A stretch of 64,000 bases of DNA from NCBI RefSeq assembly GCF_004683905.1, contig NZ_CP038438.1, forward strand, positions 124,001 through 188,000, in the 5' to 3' direction. The notes under the pieces were generated by a model, which had not been told where the DNA came from, did no database searches, and was given only the letters and a program-made list of their open reading frames with translations. A program made the translations under genes and the position numbers. Numbering within the stretch: position 1 is the stretch's first letter; every line of letters begins with the position of its first letter. Of the stretch, positions 1 to 8,502 are shown in pieces. The stretch is from Pseudomonas fluorescens. GTDB taxonomy: Bacteria > Pseudomonadota > Gammaproteobacteria > Pseudomonadales > Pseudomonadaceae.

Positions 1-907
<907 letters not shown>

Positions 908-1061
908 TATAACACCCAAGCAATCTGCATGCTCGAAAGAGACCAGATTGCGGTGTGTGAAGACGCAATGAACCGAAAGTTCGCGATGCTCACAAACACC
1001 TGTATCACATACCCGATTTGCTGAAGCGAGGCCAACCGGTCACGAGTCAGTACCCGAATTT

Positions 1062-1177
1062 CTTGACGACCATAGAGCGTTGGAACCACCTGATCCCATC
1101 CCGAACTCAGAAGTGAAACGATGCATCGCCGATGGTAGTGTGGGGTTTCCCCATGTGAGAGTAGGTCATCGTCAAGA
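1062..1177 (+). rRNA. rrf: 5S ribosomal RNA, copy 1
   Basis: A 116-nt 5S rRNA gene about 155 nt after the 23S end. The terminal helix is formed by CTTGACGACC at the 5' side and GGTCATCGTCAAG at the 3' side, and the body contains the conserved CCCGAACTCAGAAGTGAAAC segment. It is identical base for base to the second copy 223 bp downstream. An intrinsic terminator follows directly. Confidence 0.96.
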
Positions 1178-1188
1178 TTAAATTCCGA

Positions 1189-1225
1189 AACCCCAATTGC
1201 GAAAGCAGTTGGGGTTTTGTTTTTT
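1189..1225 (+). terminator. Intrinsic terminator after 5S copy 1
   Basis: Stem AACCCCAATTGC (1189-1200), loop GAAA, and GCAGTTGGGGTT (1205-1216) with one G-U pair, then a T-rich tail. It lies between the two 5S copies, so the second copy depends on read-through of this site or on another promoter. Confidence 0.9.
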
Positions 1226-1284
1226 AGTAGAAGTCACCGATTTTGCTGGCACGTTACCGTGTTGACGGGCCAGATACAGAATTT

Positions 1285-1400
1285 CTTGACGACCATAGAG
1301 CGTTGGAACCACCTGATCCCATCCCGAACTCAGAAGTGAAACGATGCATCGCCGATGGTAGTGTGGGGTTTCCCCATGTGAGAGTAGGTCATCGTCAAGA
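1285..1400 (+). rRNA. rrf: 5S ribosomal RNA, copy 2 (tandem duplicate)
   Basis: A second 116-nt 5S gene identical to copy 1, offset exactly 223 bp. A few flanking bases on each side (AATTT before, ATTAAATTCC after) are also repeated, so the duplicated unit is slightly larger than the gene. Pseudomonas genomes often have one rrn operon with an extra 5S gene, and this fits that pattern. It has its own terminator. Confidence 0.95.
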
Positions 1401-1411
1401 TTAAATTCCAG

Positions 1412-1450
1412 AACCCCTGTCTGCTAACGCAGACAGGGGTTTTGTCGTTT
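1412..1450 (+). terminator. Terminal rrn terminator
   Basis: Perfect stem AACCCCTGTCTGC (1412-1424) and GCAGACAGGGGTT (1429-1441) with loop TAAC, followed by TTTGTCGTTT. This ends the rRNA operon. The IS256-type element inserted only 7 bp past this tail, with its target duplication beginning at 1449. Confidence 0.9.
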
Positions 1451-1456
1451 CAGGGC
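1449..1456. repeat. Target-site duplication, left copy
   Basis: TTCAGGGC directly abuts the left inverted repeat of the IS256-type element and matches the 8 bp at 2830-2837 exactly. Confidence 0.9.
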
Positions 1457-2829
1457 GGGAGTGTCATAAATTTTGTGTTCGGGCATAACATGTCGCAGAG
1501 GTGCATGTATGCCGACCAAAAAGAAACCGGCCCGAGAGGCCCAGCGTGACCTTCCTTCCATTCCCCAAGAGCTGATCGACCAGTTCGTCAGCGGCCCGAT
1601 GAGTGCCGACGCTATTCAGGATGCCGCGATGGCGTTTAAGAAAGCGCTGATCGAGCGAGCCCTTGGCGCCGAGATGGGGCACCACCTTGGTTATCCTCAG
1701 GGCGCGGAGCGCCCTGAGGATTCGAGTAATCAGCGTAATGGCAGAAGCAGCAAGACCGTGCTGACCGAAGACGGCCCGTTGCGTCTGGATATTCCCAGAG
1801 ACCGCGACGGCAGTTTCGCCCCGATCCTGATCCCCAAGCACGAGCGCCGTTTCACGGGTTTCGACGACAAAATCATCGCCATGTATGCCCGTGGCATGAG
1901 CGTTCGCGAGATTCGTGCTTTCCTCTCGGAACAGTACGGCACAGATGTCTCTCATGACTTCATCAGCTCCGTCACCGATGCGGTTCTGGAGGAAGTCAGT
2001 ACCTGGCAGCAACGCCCGCTTGAGCCCATGTATCCGGTCATTTTCTTCGATGCTCTGCGGGTCAAGATCCGTGACGAAGGCGTGGTTCGCAATAAGGCCA
2101 TCTACTTGGCTCTGGGCGTGCTGCCGGATGGGACCCGAGATATTTTGGGGATCTGGATCGAGAACACTGAAGGTGCCAAGTTCTGGATGAAGGTCTTCAA
2201 TGACCTCAAAACCCGGGGCGTCGAAGACGTGCTGATCGCGGTAACTGACGGGCTCAAAGGTATGCCGGAGGCTTTGAGTGCGGTGTTTCCAGAGACAACG
2301 CTGCAGACATGCATCGTCCATTTGATCCGCAACAGCCTTGATTACGCGGCGTGGGACAAGCGCCGTGAACTGGCCAAGGCCCTTAAGCCGATTTATCAAG
2401 CTCTCAATGCCGATGTCGCCGAACAGGCTCTGGACGCCTTCGAAGCGGGGCCGTGGGGCAAGCAGTATCCGACGATAGCGGCGGCTTGGAGACGCGCCTG
2501 GGAGCGGGTTATCCCATTTTTCGTGTTCCCACCCGCGATACGCAAAGTGATCTACACCACCAACGCGATCGAAAGCATCAATTCGCAGTTACGCAAGATC
2601 ATCAAGACAAGAGGCCACTTTCCAACCGATGAGGCGGCGACAAAACTGATCTGGCTGGCGCTGAAAAACATCACCGCCAACTGGGGCAGCGCCGCCCATG
2701 ACTGGAAAAGCGCCATGAATCAGTTTGCGGTTTTATATGGAGACCGATTCATCAGGCCGAACTGGTGAAATGAAGGCCTGCCTGACGGCAGGCCATTACC
2801 GGCCCGCACACAAAAAATCTGACACTCTC
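1457..2829 (+). mobile_element. Intact IS256-family insertion sequence (1373 bp)
   Basis: The element is bounded by imperfect inverted repeats: GGGAGTGTCATAAATTTTGT at the left end, and at the right end its partner reading inward GAGAGTGTCAGATTTTTTGT (about 21 of 25 inner positions agree). Both ends are flanked by the direct repeat TTCAGGGC (1449-1456 and 2830-2837), an 8-bp target duplication typical of IS256-family insertion. One complete transposase gene fills the interior. Perfect duplication and an intact gene point to a recent insertion. A perfect hairpin (GGCCTGCC-TGAC-GGCAGGCC, 2775-2794) lies between the transposase stop and the right repeat. Confidence 0.93.
1509..2768 (+). CDS. IS256-family transposase (mutator type, DDE)
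   Basis: A 419-residue transposase of the mutator/IS256 class, which moves the element through a circular intermediate in characterised relatives. The candidate DDE residues sit in FFDALRVKIRDEG (first Asp), AVTDGLKGMPEA (second Asp) and TTNAIESINSQLRK (Glu); the CIVHLIRNSL segment typical of the family lies between. The start chosen is ATG 1509 (MPTKKKPAREAQ); an earlier in-frame ATG at 1473 would begin within the inverted repeat. Length is normal and there is no frameshift, so it is probably active. A perfect 11-bp inverted repeat inside the coding region (1696-1720) could fold in mRNA. Confidence 0.95.
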   Translation: MPTKKKPAREAQRDLPSIPQELIDQFVSGPMSADAIQDAAMAFKKALIERALGAEMGHHLGYPQGAERPEDSSNQRNGRSSKTVLTEDGPLRLDIPRDRDGSFAPILIPKHERRFTGFDDKIIAMYARGMSVREIRAFLSEQYGTDVSHDFISSVTDAVLEEVSTWQQRPLEPMYPVIFFDALRVKIRDEGVVRNKAIYLALGVLPDGTRDILGIWIENTEGAKFWMKVFNDLKTRGVEDVLIAVTDGLKGMPEALSAVFPETTLQTCIVHLIRNSLDYAAWDKRRELAKALKPIYQALNADVAEQALDAFEAGPWGKQYPTIAAAWRRAWERVIPFFVFPPAIRKVIYTTNAIESINSQLRKIIKTRGHFPTDEAATKLIWLALKNITANWGSAAHDWKSAMNQFAVLYGDRFIRPNW

Positions 2830-2837
2830 TTCAGGGC
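2830..2837. repeat. Target-site duplication, right copy
   Basis: TTCAGGGC directly abuts the right end of the IS256-type element. Removing 1457-2837 restores a continuous sequence from the rrn terminator to the 3' end of the PepSY gene. Confidence 0.9.
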
Positions 2838-2846
2838 TCCCAAAAC

Positions 2847-4025
2847 TCAGGCCGCTTTGCGAGCCTTGCTGATGCGCCGGGCCTGCCACTTGCGCCACCA
2901 GATGTAGACGCCAGTCCCTGACAGCCCCGCAATCACAACCCCCAATACCGCGATGATCACTTGCCCGGTGAAGCCGATGATCCGTCCGCCATGTATCGGT
3001 AGTTGCAAGCGGTAAAACCGTTCCCCCAGTGTCCCTTGTCCGGCAATTTCCTGACCTAATAATCGCCCGTCAGTACCGTGAAAAAACAACCAGGACTTGC
3101 CATGCGCTTCAGTGTCGTGATGCCCGAGTCCTGCGCCGTAGAAGTTGTACTCAAAGCTGTAATACAACTCCCCGATCGCCGCTGTCAGTCCTAGCCTCTT
3201 CCCCTCGACCAATGCCCTTTCGTACGCCTGTTGATAACTCAACTGTGTCACCCCCAACTCAGATGGAGGCATTCGCCCTCGAGCCTCATAAACGCTCGGC
3301 TCGATCGGTGAAAGCAGCGACACCGCCGGTTTGAAGACCTGACTGGGCAAGTTCATCGCGACACTGCTGACCGCAATCGGTAGCAACAACAACCACAGCC
3401 ACAATCCACCGGCCCGATGCAGATCGAAGTTGAGTCGATAAACGTGGCCGCCCTTGATCTTCCAGGCCGCCGACCACTTTTTCCAGAACGGCTTGCCACG
3501 AGGAAACGTCAGCCACAGCGCGATGAAACAATCGATCACCCAGGCGCTGGCAACCAGCCCCATCAACCACAAGCCCCAGTTTCCGGGCAGCGTCAAGTTG
3601 TAATGAAACTCAAGAATGAACGGAATGAAGTTCTCCCGGGAAAAGCAGCACTCGCCCCAGTAACGTTGCCCTTTCTGCTCGGCACTCACCGGGTCCAGGT
3701 AGAACACCTGATTGCGCTCATCAAACGGTTTGCCCGTCGCCGGATCCTTACGTGGAACAGCTGCCAATAGCGCGGTATGCCCCAACTCGTCCGGATACTC
3801 CATGTACCAGACCTGCAGCTTCGGATGCGTGGTCTGCACAGCGTCGACCAACGCCCCGGGAGGCAATCTTTGCCCCTCAGATGAGGCCGCGTAGAACTTC
3901 GGATTCAGCCACTCATCCAGCTCATGATTAAACGCCAGAATGCTCCCGGTGATCCCGGCCAGCAGTAAAAATACCGCTGTTGCCAGCCCGATATAGCGAT
4001 GCAACAACACCAACAATGCGCGCAT
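2847..4025 (-). CDS. PepSY-associated membrane protein (putative iron-uptake helper)
   Basis: A 392-residue inner-membrane protein of the PepSY-associated TM family. It begins MRALLVLLHRYIGLATAVFL, a first TM helix with the typical HRYIGL motif, and has further hydrophobic helices near the middle (LWLMGLVASAWVIDCFIALW), after it (LWLWLLLLPIAVSSVAMNL) and at the C terminus (GFTGQVIIAVLGVVIAGLSG). Between them are periplasmic PepSY-like segments (ELYYSFEYNFYGAGLG, GTLGERFYRLQLPIHGG). Such genes commonly follow TonB siderophore receptors, as here, and some members are linked to ferric-siderophore reduction; that role is inferred. ATG 4025 was chosen over an upstream in-frame start because the first TM helix begins at once. 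The stop lies 10 bp from the right target duplication, so the insertion spared the gene. Confidence 0.9.
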   Translation of the reverse strand: MRALLVLLHRYIGLATAVFLLLAGITGSILAFNHELDEWLNPKFYAASSEGQRLPPGALVDAVQTTHPKLQVWYMEYPDELGHTALLAAVPRKDPATGKPFDERNQVFYLDPVSAEQKGQRYWGECCFSRENFIPFILEFHYNLTLPGNWGLWLMGLVASAWVIDCFIALWLTFPRGKPFWKKWSAAWKIKGGHVYRLNFDLHRAGGLWLWLLLLPIAVSSVAMNLPSQVFKPAVSLLSPIEPSVYEARGRMPPSELGVTQLSYQQAYERALVEGKRLGLTAAIGELYYSFEYNFYGAGLGHHDTEAHGKSWLFFHGTDGRLLGQEIAGQGTLGERFYRLQLPIHGGRIIGFTGQVIIAVLGVVIAGLSGTGVYIWWRKWQARRISKARKAA

Positions 4026-4048
4026 GAGAATTTCCCCACAGAAGCGAC

Positions 4049-4083
4049 AAAGCCAGCCCCTGAAAACAGGGGCTGGCCTTTTT
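4049..4083 (-). terminator. Hairpin between siderophore receptor and PepSY gene
   Basis: Perfect inverted repeat GCCAGCCCCTG (4052-4062), loop AAAA, CAGGGGCTGGC (4067-4077). On the minus strand it is followed by a short TTTG run; the opposite flank is CTTTTT. It may attenuate receptor transcripts before the PepSY gene. Confidence 0.6.
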
Positions 4084-4100
4084 ATGCACAAGGCAAAGGT

Positions 4101-6602
4101 TTAGAACTGGTAGCTGACCGTGGCGGCGACGTTGCGCTCTTCGCCCATGTAGCAGAAGTTCAGACTCGCGCAGGAGGCTACGTAGGATTCATTGGTCAGG
4201 TTGTTCGCGTTCAGGCGCACGTCGACGCCCTTCAAGCCGACCTTGCCCAGGTCATAACCGATGGATGCGTCGAACAAGGTGTAGGCAGGTACCTTCAGCG
4301 TGTTTTCCGCATCCGCCCAGCTGTAACCGACATAACGCACACCACCGCCCAGGCGCAGGCCGTCGAGTGCCGCACTGTCGAATTTGTAGTCGGCCCACAA
4401 CGAGGCCATGTGCCGCGGTGCCTGAGTTGGCGAGTTGCCCTTGTTCTCGATCACATCGGTCGGCGTGCTCAAGGTGCTGACCATCGACTTCGAGTACTCG
4501 ATATCGGTGAAGGTATAGCTGCCGAGCACTTTCAGGTTGTCGGTCAACTGCATGTGCGCTTCCAGCTCCAGGCCTTGCGAGCGGACAGCGCCTACCGCGC
4601 GGTAGAAGTTTTCCTGAGGCAGCTTGGTCGCCAGATTTTCCTGATCGATCCGGAACAGCGAGGCGGTGAACAGGTTGTCGGTGCCCGGCGGTTGATACTT
4701 CAGGCCGACTTCCCACTGTGTGCCATCGGTCGGAGGCAGAGGATTGCCAGCGCTGTCGGCATACGAGTTCGGGTTAAACGACTCGGAGTAGCTGATGTAC
4801 GGCGCCAGGCCGTTATCGAACAGATACAACGCGCCAGCACGGCCGGTCAGTTTGGTGCGACGGTCATTGATTTCAGTACCGACCGGACGGCCCGCTTCGG
4901 CGATACGGTTCTCATCCGACGTCTCGACCCAGTCCTGACGCAGGCCCACCGAGAACCGCCACTGGTTCATCTCGATCAGGTCTTGCAGGTAGACCCCGGT
5001 CTGCTCCAGGCGCCGCAGGTAACTGGTGTCGCCGTACATATCGATCGCCGAGTTGCCATAGACCGGGTTGAACGCGTTGATCGGGGCCAGGCCGCCACTG
5101 GTCCAGTCGACCACGGTTTTGCGCCGTTGATAGTCGGCGCCCATCAACACGGTGTGCTTGGTGGCACCGGTGAAGAATTCGGCCTGCAGCATGTTGTCGA
5201 CGATGAACGCATGCAGACGTTCATCGCCGCCGGTGTAGTAGCGGTTCAGTTCGTTGCTGGTTGGCGTCGTCCAGCCGTAGGCGTAGACCTGATCCATGTT
5301 GACCTTGGAGTCGAGGTAACGGAAATTCTGCCGCGCCGTGAAGACATCGTTGAAGCGATGTTCGAACTGATAGCCGAACGATTGCTGATCCCGCGAGTAG
5401 CCATCAATCCTCGGCTCACCCTCGAAGAAGTGCGGCGAGATGCGATTGCCGTTGCGCTGATGAATCGTCCCGTCCGCCGGCACGCCGCCGTGGTAGCCGC
5501 CATCCGGATCGTGCTGCAGATACGCCTGCAGTGTCAGCGAGGTGTCTTCAGTGAAATCGATACTCAGGGTCGGGGCGAGGGCGAAGCGTTTTTCCTTGTT
5601 GTGGTCGAATTGTGTGTCGGACTGATCCGACAAACCGGTCAGACGATAGGCAATGCGCTTGTCGTCATCGACTGGGCCGCTGAAGTCAAACCCGACCCCG
5701 CGCTGACCTTGGGTACCGACCGTGGCCTGAACCTGATGATAGGCCTCGTACAACGGCTTTTTGCTGGTCAGCGCCACCAGGCCACCGGGCGAACTGCGGC
5801 CATACAAGACCGACGACGGGCCTTTGAGAATATCCACGCGCTCGAGGAAATACGGATCGACCTGCATGGTGCTGTAGGTCCCGCTGTCGCCCATCGACTT
5901 GAGGCCGTCGAGGTAGATGTTATCCACCGAGCCATCGTTGAAGCCGCGCATCGCCACATAGTCGTAGCGATGGGTCGCCCCGTAAGGGTTGGTCAGCACG
6001 CCGGGGGTATAACGCATCGCCTGGGAGACGGTCTGCGAGCCTTGATCGTCCATTTGCTCGCGGGTGACCACGGAAACGCTTTGCGAAGTTTCCAGCAACG
6101 CGGTACTGGTCTTGGTGGCGATCTGGCTGTGGGTGGCGTTATAGCCTTCCATGCTGCCGAGTGCGTTGCCGAGGGCGAAACCTTTGATATCGGTGGTTGG
6201 CAGAGCCAGCGCATCGGTTTCACTGACTGGACGCAGGACGTAGCTGCTGCCGTCCTGGCTGACTGCTTCCAGGCCCGAACCGCTGAGCAAATGGCTCAAC
6301 GCCTGATCAGTTGAATATTCGCCCTGTACGCCCGGAGACTGTTGTCCCTGCGTTTGCTGCGGAGTCATCGCCAGGGTAATGCCGGCCTGACGGGCAAACT
6401 GGTTCAGCGCTTCGCCCAGCGGGCCGGCGCCGATGCTGTAGCGATGACTGCTCGCTTCACTGGCAGGGGCGGCGACGCTCAGGCCGGGCAGCGCACCGGC
6501 ACCCAGAACGGTGGACAGCAGGGCGGCGCGAACGGCGTGGCGCAGCAGGCCCGATTCGGCAGTGAAATTCAGCGGTTTCTTACAGGTGAGGCGGACAGTC
6601 AT
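4101..6602 (-). CDS. TonB-dependent ferric-siderophore receptor/transducer
   Basis: An 833-residue outer-membrane receptor. The order is signal peptide (to about residue 50, ending GLSVAAPA); STN signalling domain (about 55-125, YSIGAGPLGEALNQFARQAG), found in receptors that signal to FecR/FecI; plug domain (about 150-280, with TSQSVSVVTREQMDDQG and VDILKGPSSVLYGRSSPGG); and a 22-strand barrel ending in aromatic VSYQF, the outer-membrane C-terminal signature. The general likeness is to hydroxamate-type (FoxA/FiuA/FhuA) receptors, but the ligand cannot be fixed from sequence. ATG 6602 is used; an upstream TTG would add six residues. The fecR and fecI genes lie directly upstream in the same direction, so siderophore-triggered auto-induction is expected. 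Confidence 0.94.
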   Translation of the reverse strand: MTVRLTCKKPLNFTAESGLLRHAVRAALLSTVLGAGALPGLSVAAPASEASSHRYSIGAGPLGEALNQFARQAGITLAMTPQQTQGQQSPGVQGEYSTDQALSHLLSGSGLEAVSQDGSSYVLRPVSETDALALPTTDIKGFALGNALGSMEGYNATHSQIATKTSTALLETSQSVSVVTREQMDDQGSQTVSQAMRYTPGVLTNPYGATHRYDYVAMRGFNDGSVDNIYLDGLKSMGDSGTYSTMQVDPYFLERVDILKGPSSVLYGRSSPGGLVALTSKKPLYEAYHQVQATVGTQGQRGVGFDFSGPVDDDKRIAYRLTGLSDQSDTQFDHNKEKRFALAPTLSIDFTEDTSLTLQAYLQHDPDGGYHGGVPADGTIHQRNGNRISPHFFEGEPRIDGYSRDQQSFGYQFEHRFNDVFTARQNFRYLDSKVNMDQVYAYGWTTPTSNELNRYYTGGDERLHAFIVDNMLQAEFFTGATKHTVLMGADYQRRKTVVDWTSGGLAPINAFNPVYGNSAIDMYGDTSYLRRLEQTGVYLQDLIEMNQWRFSVGLRQDWVETSDENRIAEAGRPVGTEINDRRTKLTGRAGALYLFDNGLAPYISYSESFNPNSYADSAGNPLPPTDGTQWEVGLKYQPPGTDNLFTASLFRIDQENLATKLPQENFYRAVGAVRSQGLELEAHMQLTDNLKVLGSYTFTDIEYSKSMVSTLSTPTDVIENKGNSPTQAPRHMASLWADYKFDSAALDGLRLGGGVRYVGYSWADAENTLKVPAYTLFDASIGYDLGKVGLKGVDVRLNANNLTNESYVASCASLNFCYMGEERNVAATVSYQF

Positions 6603-6689
6603 TGTCGGTTTCCGTGGCAAGTCGCAAAGGCTGAGTTGAAGTGCTTACTGACCAAGCCGGACTTGTCGCGAAAACCCGCCAAAATAATT

Positions 6690-7691
6690 TCAGGCCACCG
6701 CCTCGAGTGTGACCCACCATCGGGTGCGATAACGCAATTGCACCGGCAGGGTCTGCGGCAGGATGGCCAGCAGCGTGTCGGTGTCCTCCAGGCGGAACAC
6801 TCCGGACAGGCGCAAGTCCGCCACCTGCGGCGCGCACGTCACGAAGCCCTGCCGATAACGTCCGACTTCATTGAGGAAATCGCCCAGGCGCATGTTGCGA
6901 GTGACGATCAAACCGTCGACCCACGCACCCGCCTCCATACTCAGTGGCAGTGCCGGGCGCACCTGATGGTGATCGATCAGATAGGTCTGCCCGGCGAGCG
7001 CCTCGACGGAGGTTGCGCCGCTGCGAATGGCGACGCTCCCTGAGCTGACGGTGAGCCGTGTGCAATCGCTGTCCTGACGCAGGATGAAGCGGGCTTTTAT
7101 CGGCTCATAAATGCCATGACGACTTTGCACGCGAAGTGGCCGGTTGAACGTCGCGCCTTCATCGTTACCGCCGCATGTGACGATGATTTCGCCGCGAGTG
7201 AGTTTGATCAGCCGCTGCTGCGCGGTGTAGTCCAGATCCACTGCGCTGGCAGTGTTCAGCTCGATCCGCGTGCCGTCGGGCAACTGGAACCCGCGACGCT
7301 CGCCGGTCGCCGTAGCGTAATCAGCGCGCCACTGCTGCCACACGGAGGTGTCCTTGGCCAGCCATGCCGCGGAGCCCATCAGCACCGCGCCAGACAGCAG
7401 CTTCAAGGCTTGTCGCCGCCCCAGCCCTTGCGCACTGTTTTCCAGCGTATTGAACGCCACGTGCGCGCCGGGCACTGCGCGCAGGTTATGGCTCAATTCC
7501 GCCTGCAGCGACTGCACGCGCTGCCAGGCCAGTTCATGTTCATGATGTTCGGCGCGCCACGCGTCGCACTGATGACTCAGGCGCGCATTGCCATGGTTGT
7601 TACGCAGCCGCAGCAACCAGTGGATGGCTTGCTTGACCACCTGTTGCTGCGGCTCGGCGCGGCGCGCGACTGAGTTGTTATCCACAGGCAT
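6690..7691 (-). CDS. FecR-family anti-sigma factor/transmembrane regulator
   Basis: A 333-residue FecR-type protein that would carry the signal from the receptor's STN domain across the inner membrane to the adjacent sigma factor. The N-terminal cytoplasmic part has the usual DUF4880-like segment (AIHWLLRLRNNHGNARLSHQ and CDAWRAEHHEHELAWQRVQS), followed by a TM helix (RQALKLLSGAVLMGSAAWLA) and a periplasmic FecR domain (QLPDGTRIELNTASAVDLDY). ATG 7691 overlaps the fecI stop as TGATG, which suggests translational coupling. The receptor gene starts 87 bp after the stop. Confidence 0.93.
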   Translation of the reverse strand: MPVDNNSVARRAEPQQQVVKQAIHWLLRLRNNHGNARLSHQCDAWRAEHHEHELAWQRVQSLQAELSHNLRAVPGAHVAFNTLENSAQGLGRRQALKLLSGAVLMGSAAWLAKDTSVWQQWRADYATATGERRGFQLPDGTRIELNTASAVDLDYTAQQRLIKLTRGEIIVTCGGNDEGATFNRPLRVQSRHGIYEPIKARFILRQDSDCTRLTVSSGSVAIRSGATSVEALAGQTYLIDHHQVRPALPLSMEAGAWVDGLIVTRNMRLGDFLNEVGRYRQGFVTCAPQVADLRLSGVFRLEDTDTLLAILPQTLPVQLRYRTRWWVTLEAVA

Positions 7692-8191
7692 CAACTTGCG
7701 TACCGCAACACGTAGCAGTGATACATCGCATCGGCGACGTAACGTTCGACGGAGCGCAGTGACAAGCCCATCTGCGCGGCGATCTGCTTGTGGGTCAAAC
7801 CTTCGCACTGCGCCAGCAGAAACGCCTGACGCACTTTCGGTCGCAAGCCTTCAAGCATGCGCGCGATGCTCTCGAGCAACTCGATTACCAGCGCGCGGGT
7901 TTCGGCGCTTGGGGTTTCGGCTTCGGGCAAATGGGCGATGGTTTCGAGATAGGCGCGTTCGATTTCTTCACGACGCCAATGATCGATCACCAGGCCACGG
8001 GCGATGGTGCGTAAAAATGCGCGAGGCGCCTTGAGTTCCAGGCGTTCGCTGCGCTGCAACAGGCGGACGAAGGTGTCCTGGGCCAGATCTGCGGCATCCG
8101 CGGCATTGCCCAGCCGCGCCCGCAGCCAGGCGTTGAGCCAGCCGTGATGACTCCTGTAAAGCGCCTGCACTGCAAACTCAGGTGAGGACAT
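7691..8191 (-). CDS. FecI-type ECF sigma factor
   Basis: A 166-residue extracytoplasmic-function sigma factor of the iron-starvation group. Region 2 includes ADLAQDTFVRLLQR and RAFLRTIARGLVIDHWRREE; region 4 includes LRPKVRQAFLLAQCEGLTHK and QIAAQMGLSLRSVERYVADA. The start at ATG 8191 (MSSPEFAVQALYRSHHGWL) gives a normal family length; upstream in-frame codons would add a poorly conserved tail across the Fur-like site. It would direct transcription of the adjacent siderophore receptor when released by FecR. Confidence 0.93.
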   Translation of the reverse strand: MSSPEFAVQALYRSHHGWLNAWLRARLGNAADAADLAQDTFVRLLQRSERLELKAPRAFLRTIARGLVIDHWRREEIERAYLETIAHLPEAETPSAETRALVIELLESIARMLEGLRPKVRQAFLLAQCEGLTHKQIAAQMGLSLRSVERYVADAMYHCYVLRYAS

Positions 8192-8212
8192 GAACGCGAC
8201 AGCCCGAACGTC

Positions 8213-8231
8213 ACAAATGATAATTAGTCGC
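8213..8231 (-). promoter_or_regulatory. Fur-box-like site upstream of fecI
   Basis: ACAAATGATAATTAGTCGC matches about 13 of 19 positions of the Fur consensus GATAATGATAATCATTATC, including nine consecutive matches (AATGATAAT). It lies 22 bp upstream of the fecI start, where an iron-repressed promoter is expected. The rest of the 311-bp gap to the chemoreceptor gene shows no gene. Confidence 0.6.
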
Positions 8232-8502
8232 ATTTTTATCGGGGGCTGCGAATTTTGCAACCTCTGCTCGGAGAACCAGCAAAAAAACTTCGTGGCGAAC
8301 GCTCTGGCACGCCGTTCGGCGGGAATCTGACAGAAATGCAGGCCATTTCCCACGCAGCCCTAAGATTTCCGTGAATGGTGCCGACAGACTGGTGAGACAT
8401 GCGTGCACCAAAGTAGAGCGGCCGTCAGAACGCCGCCTGCGCTGTACATGGAATGTTGCATCCCGGAACGCATCCCCACTTTTGCATAAGAAGTCCCATG
8501 AA

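Noticed and set aside
3999..6314. Open frame of 771 codons antisense to the siderophore receptor
   Set aside because: It is opposite a fully convincing TonB receptor with a complete domain set and has no recognisable protein features.
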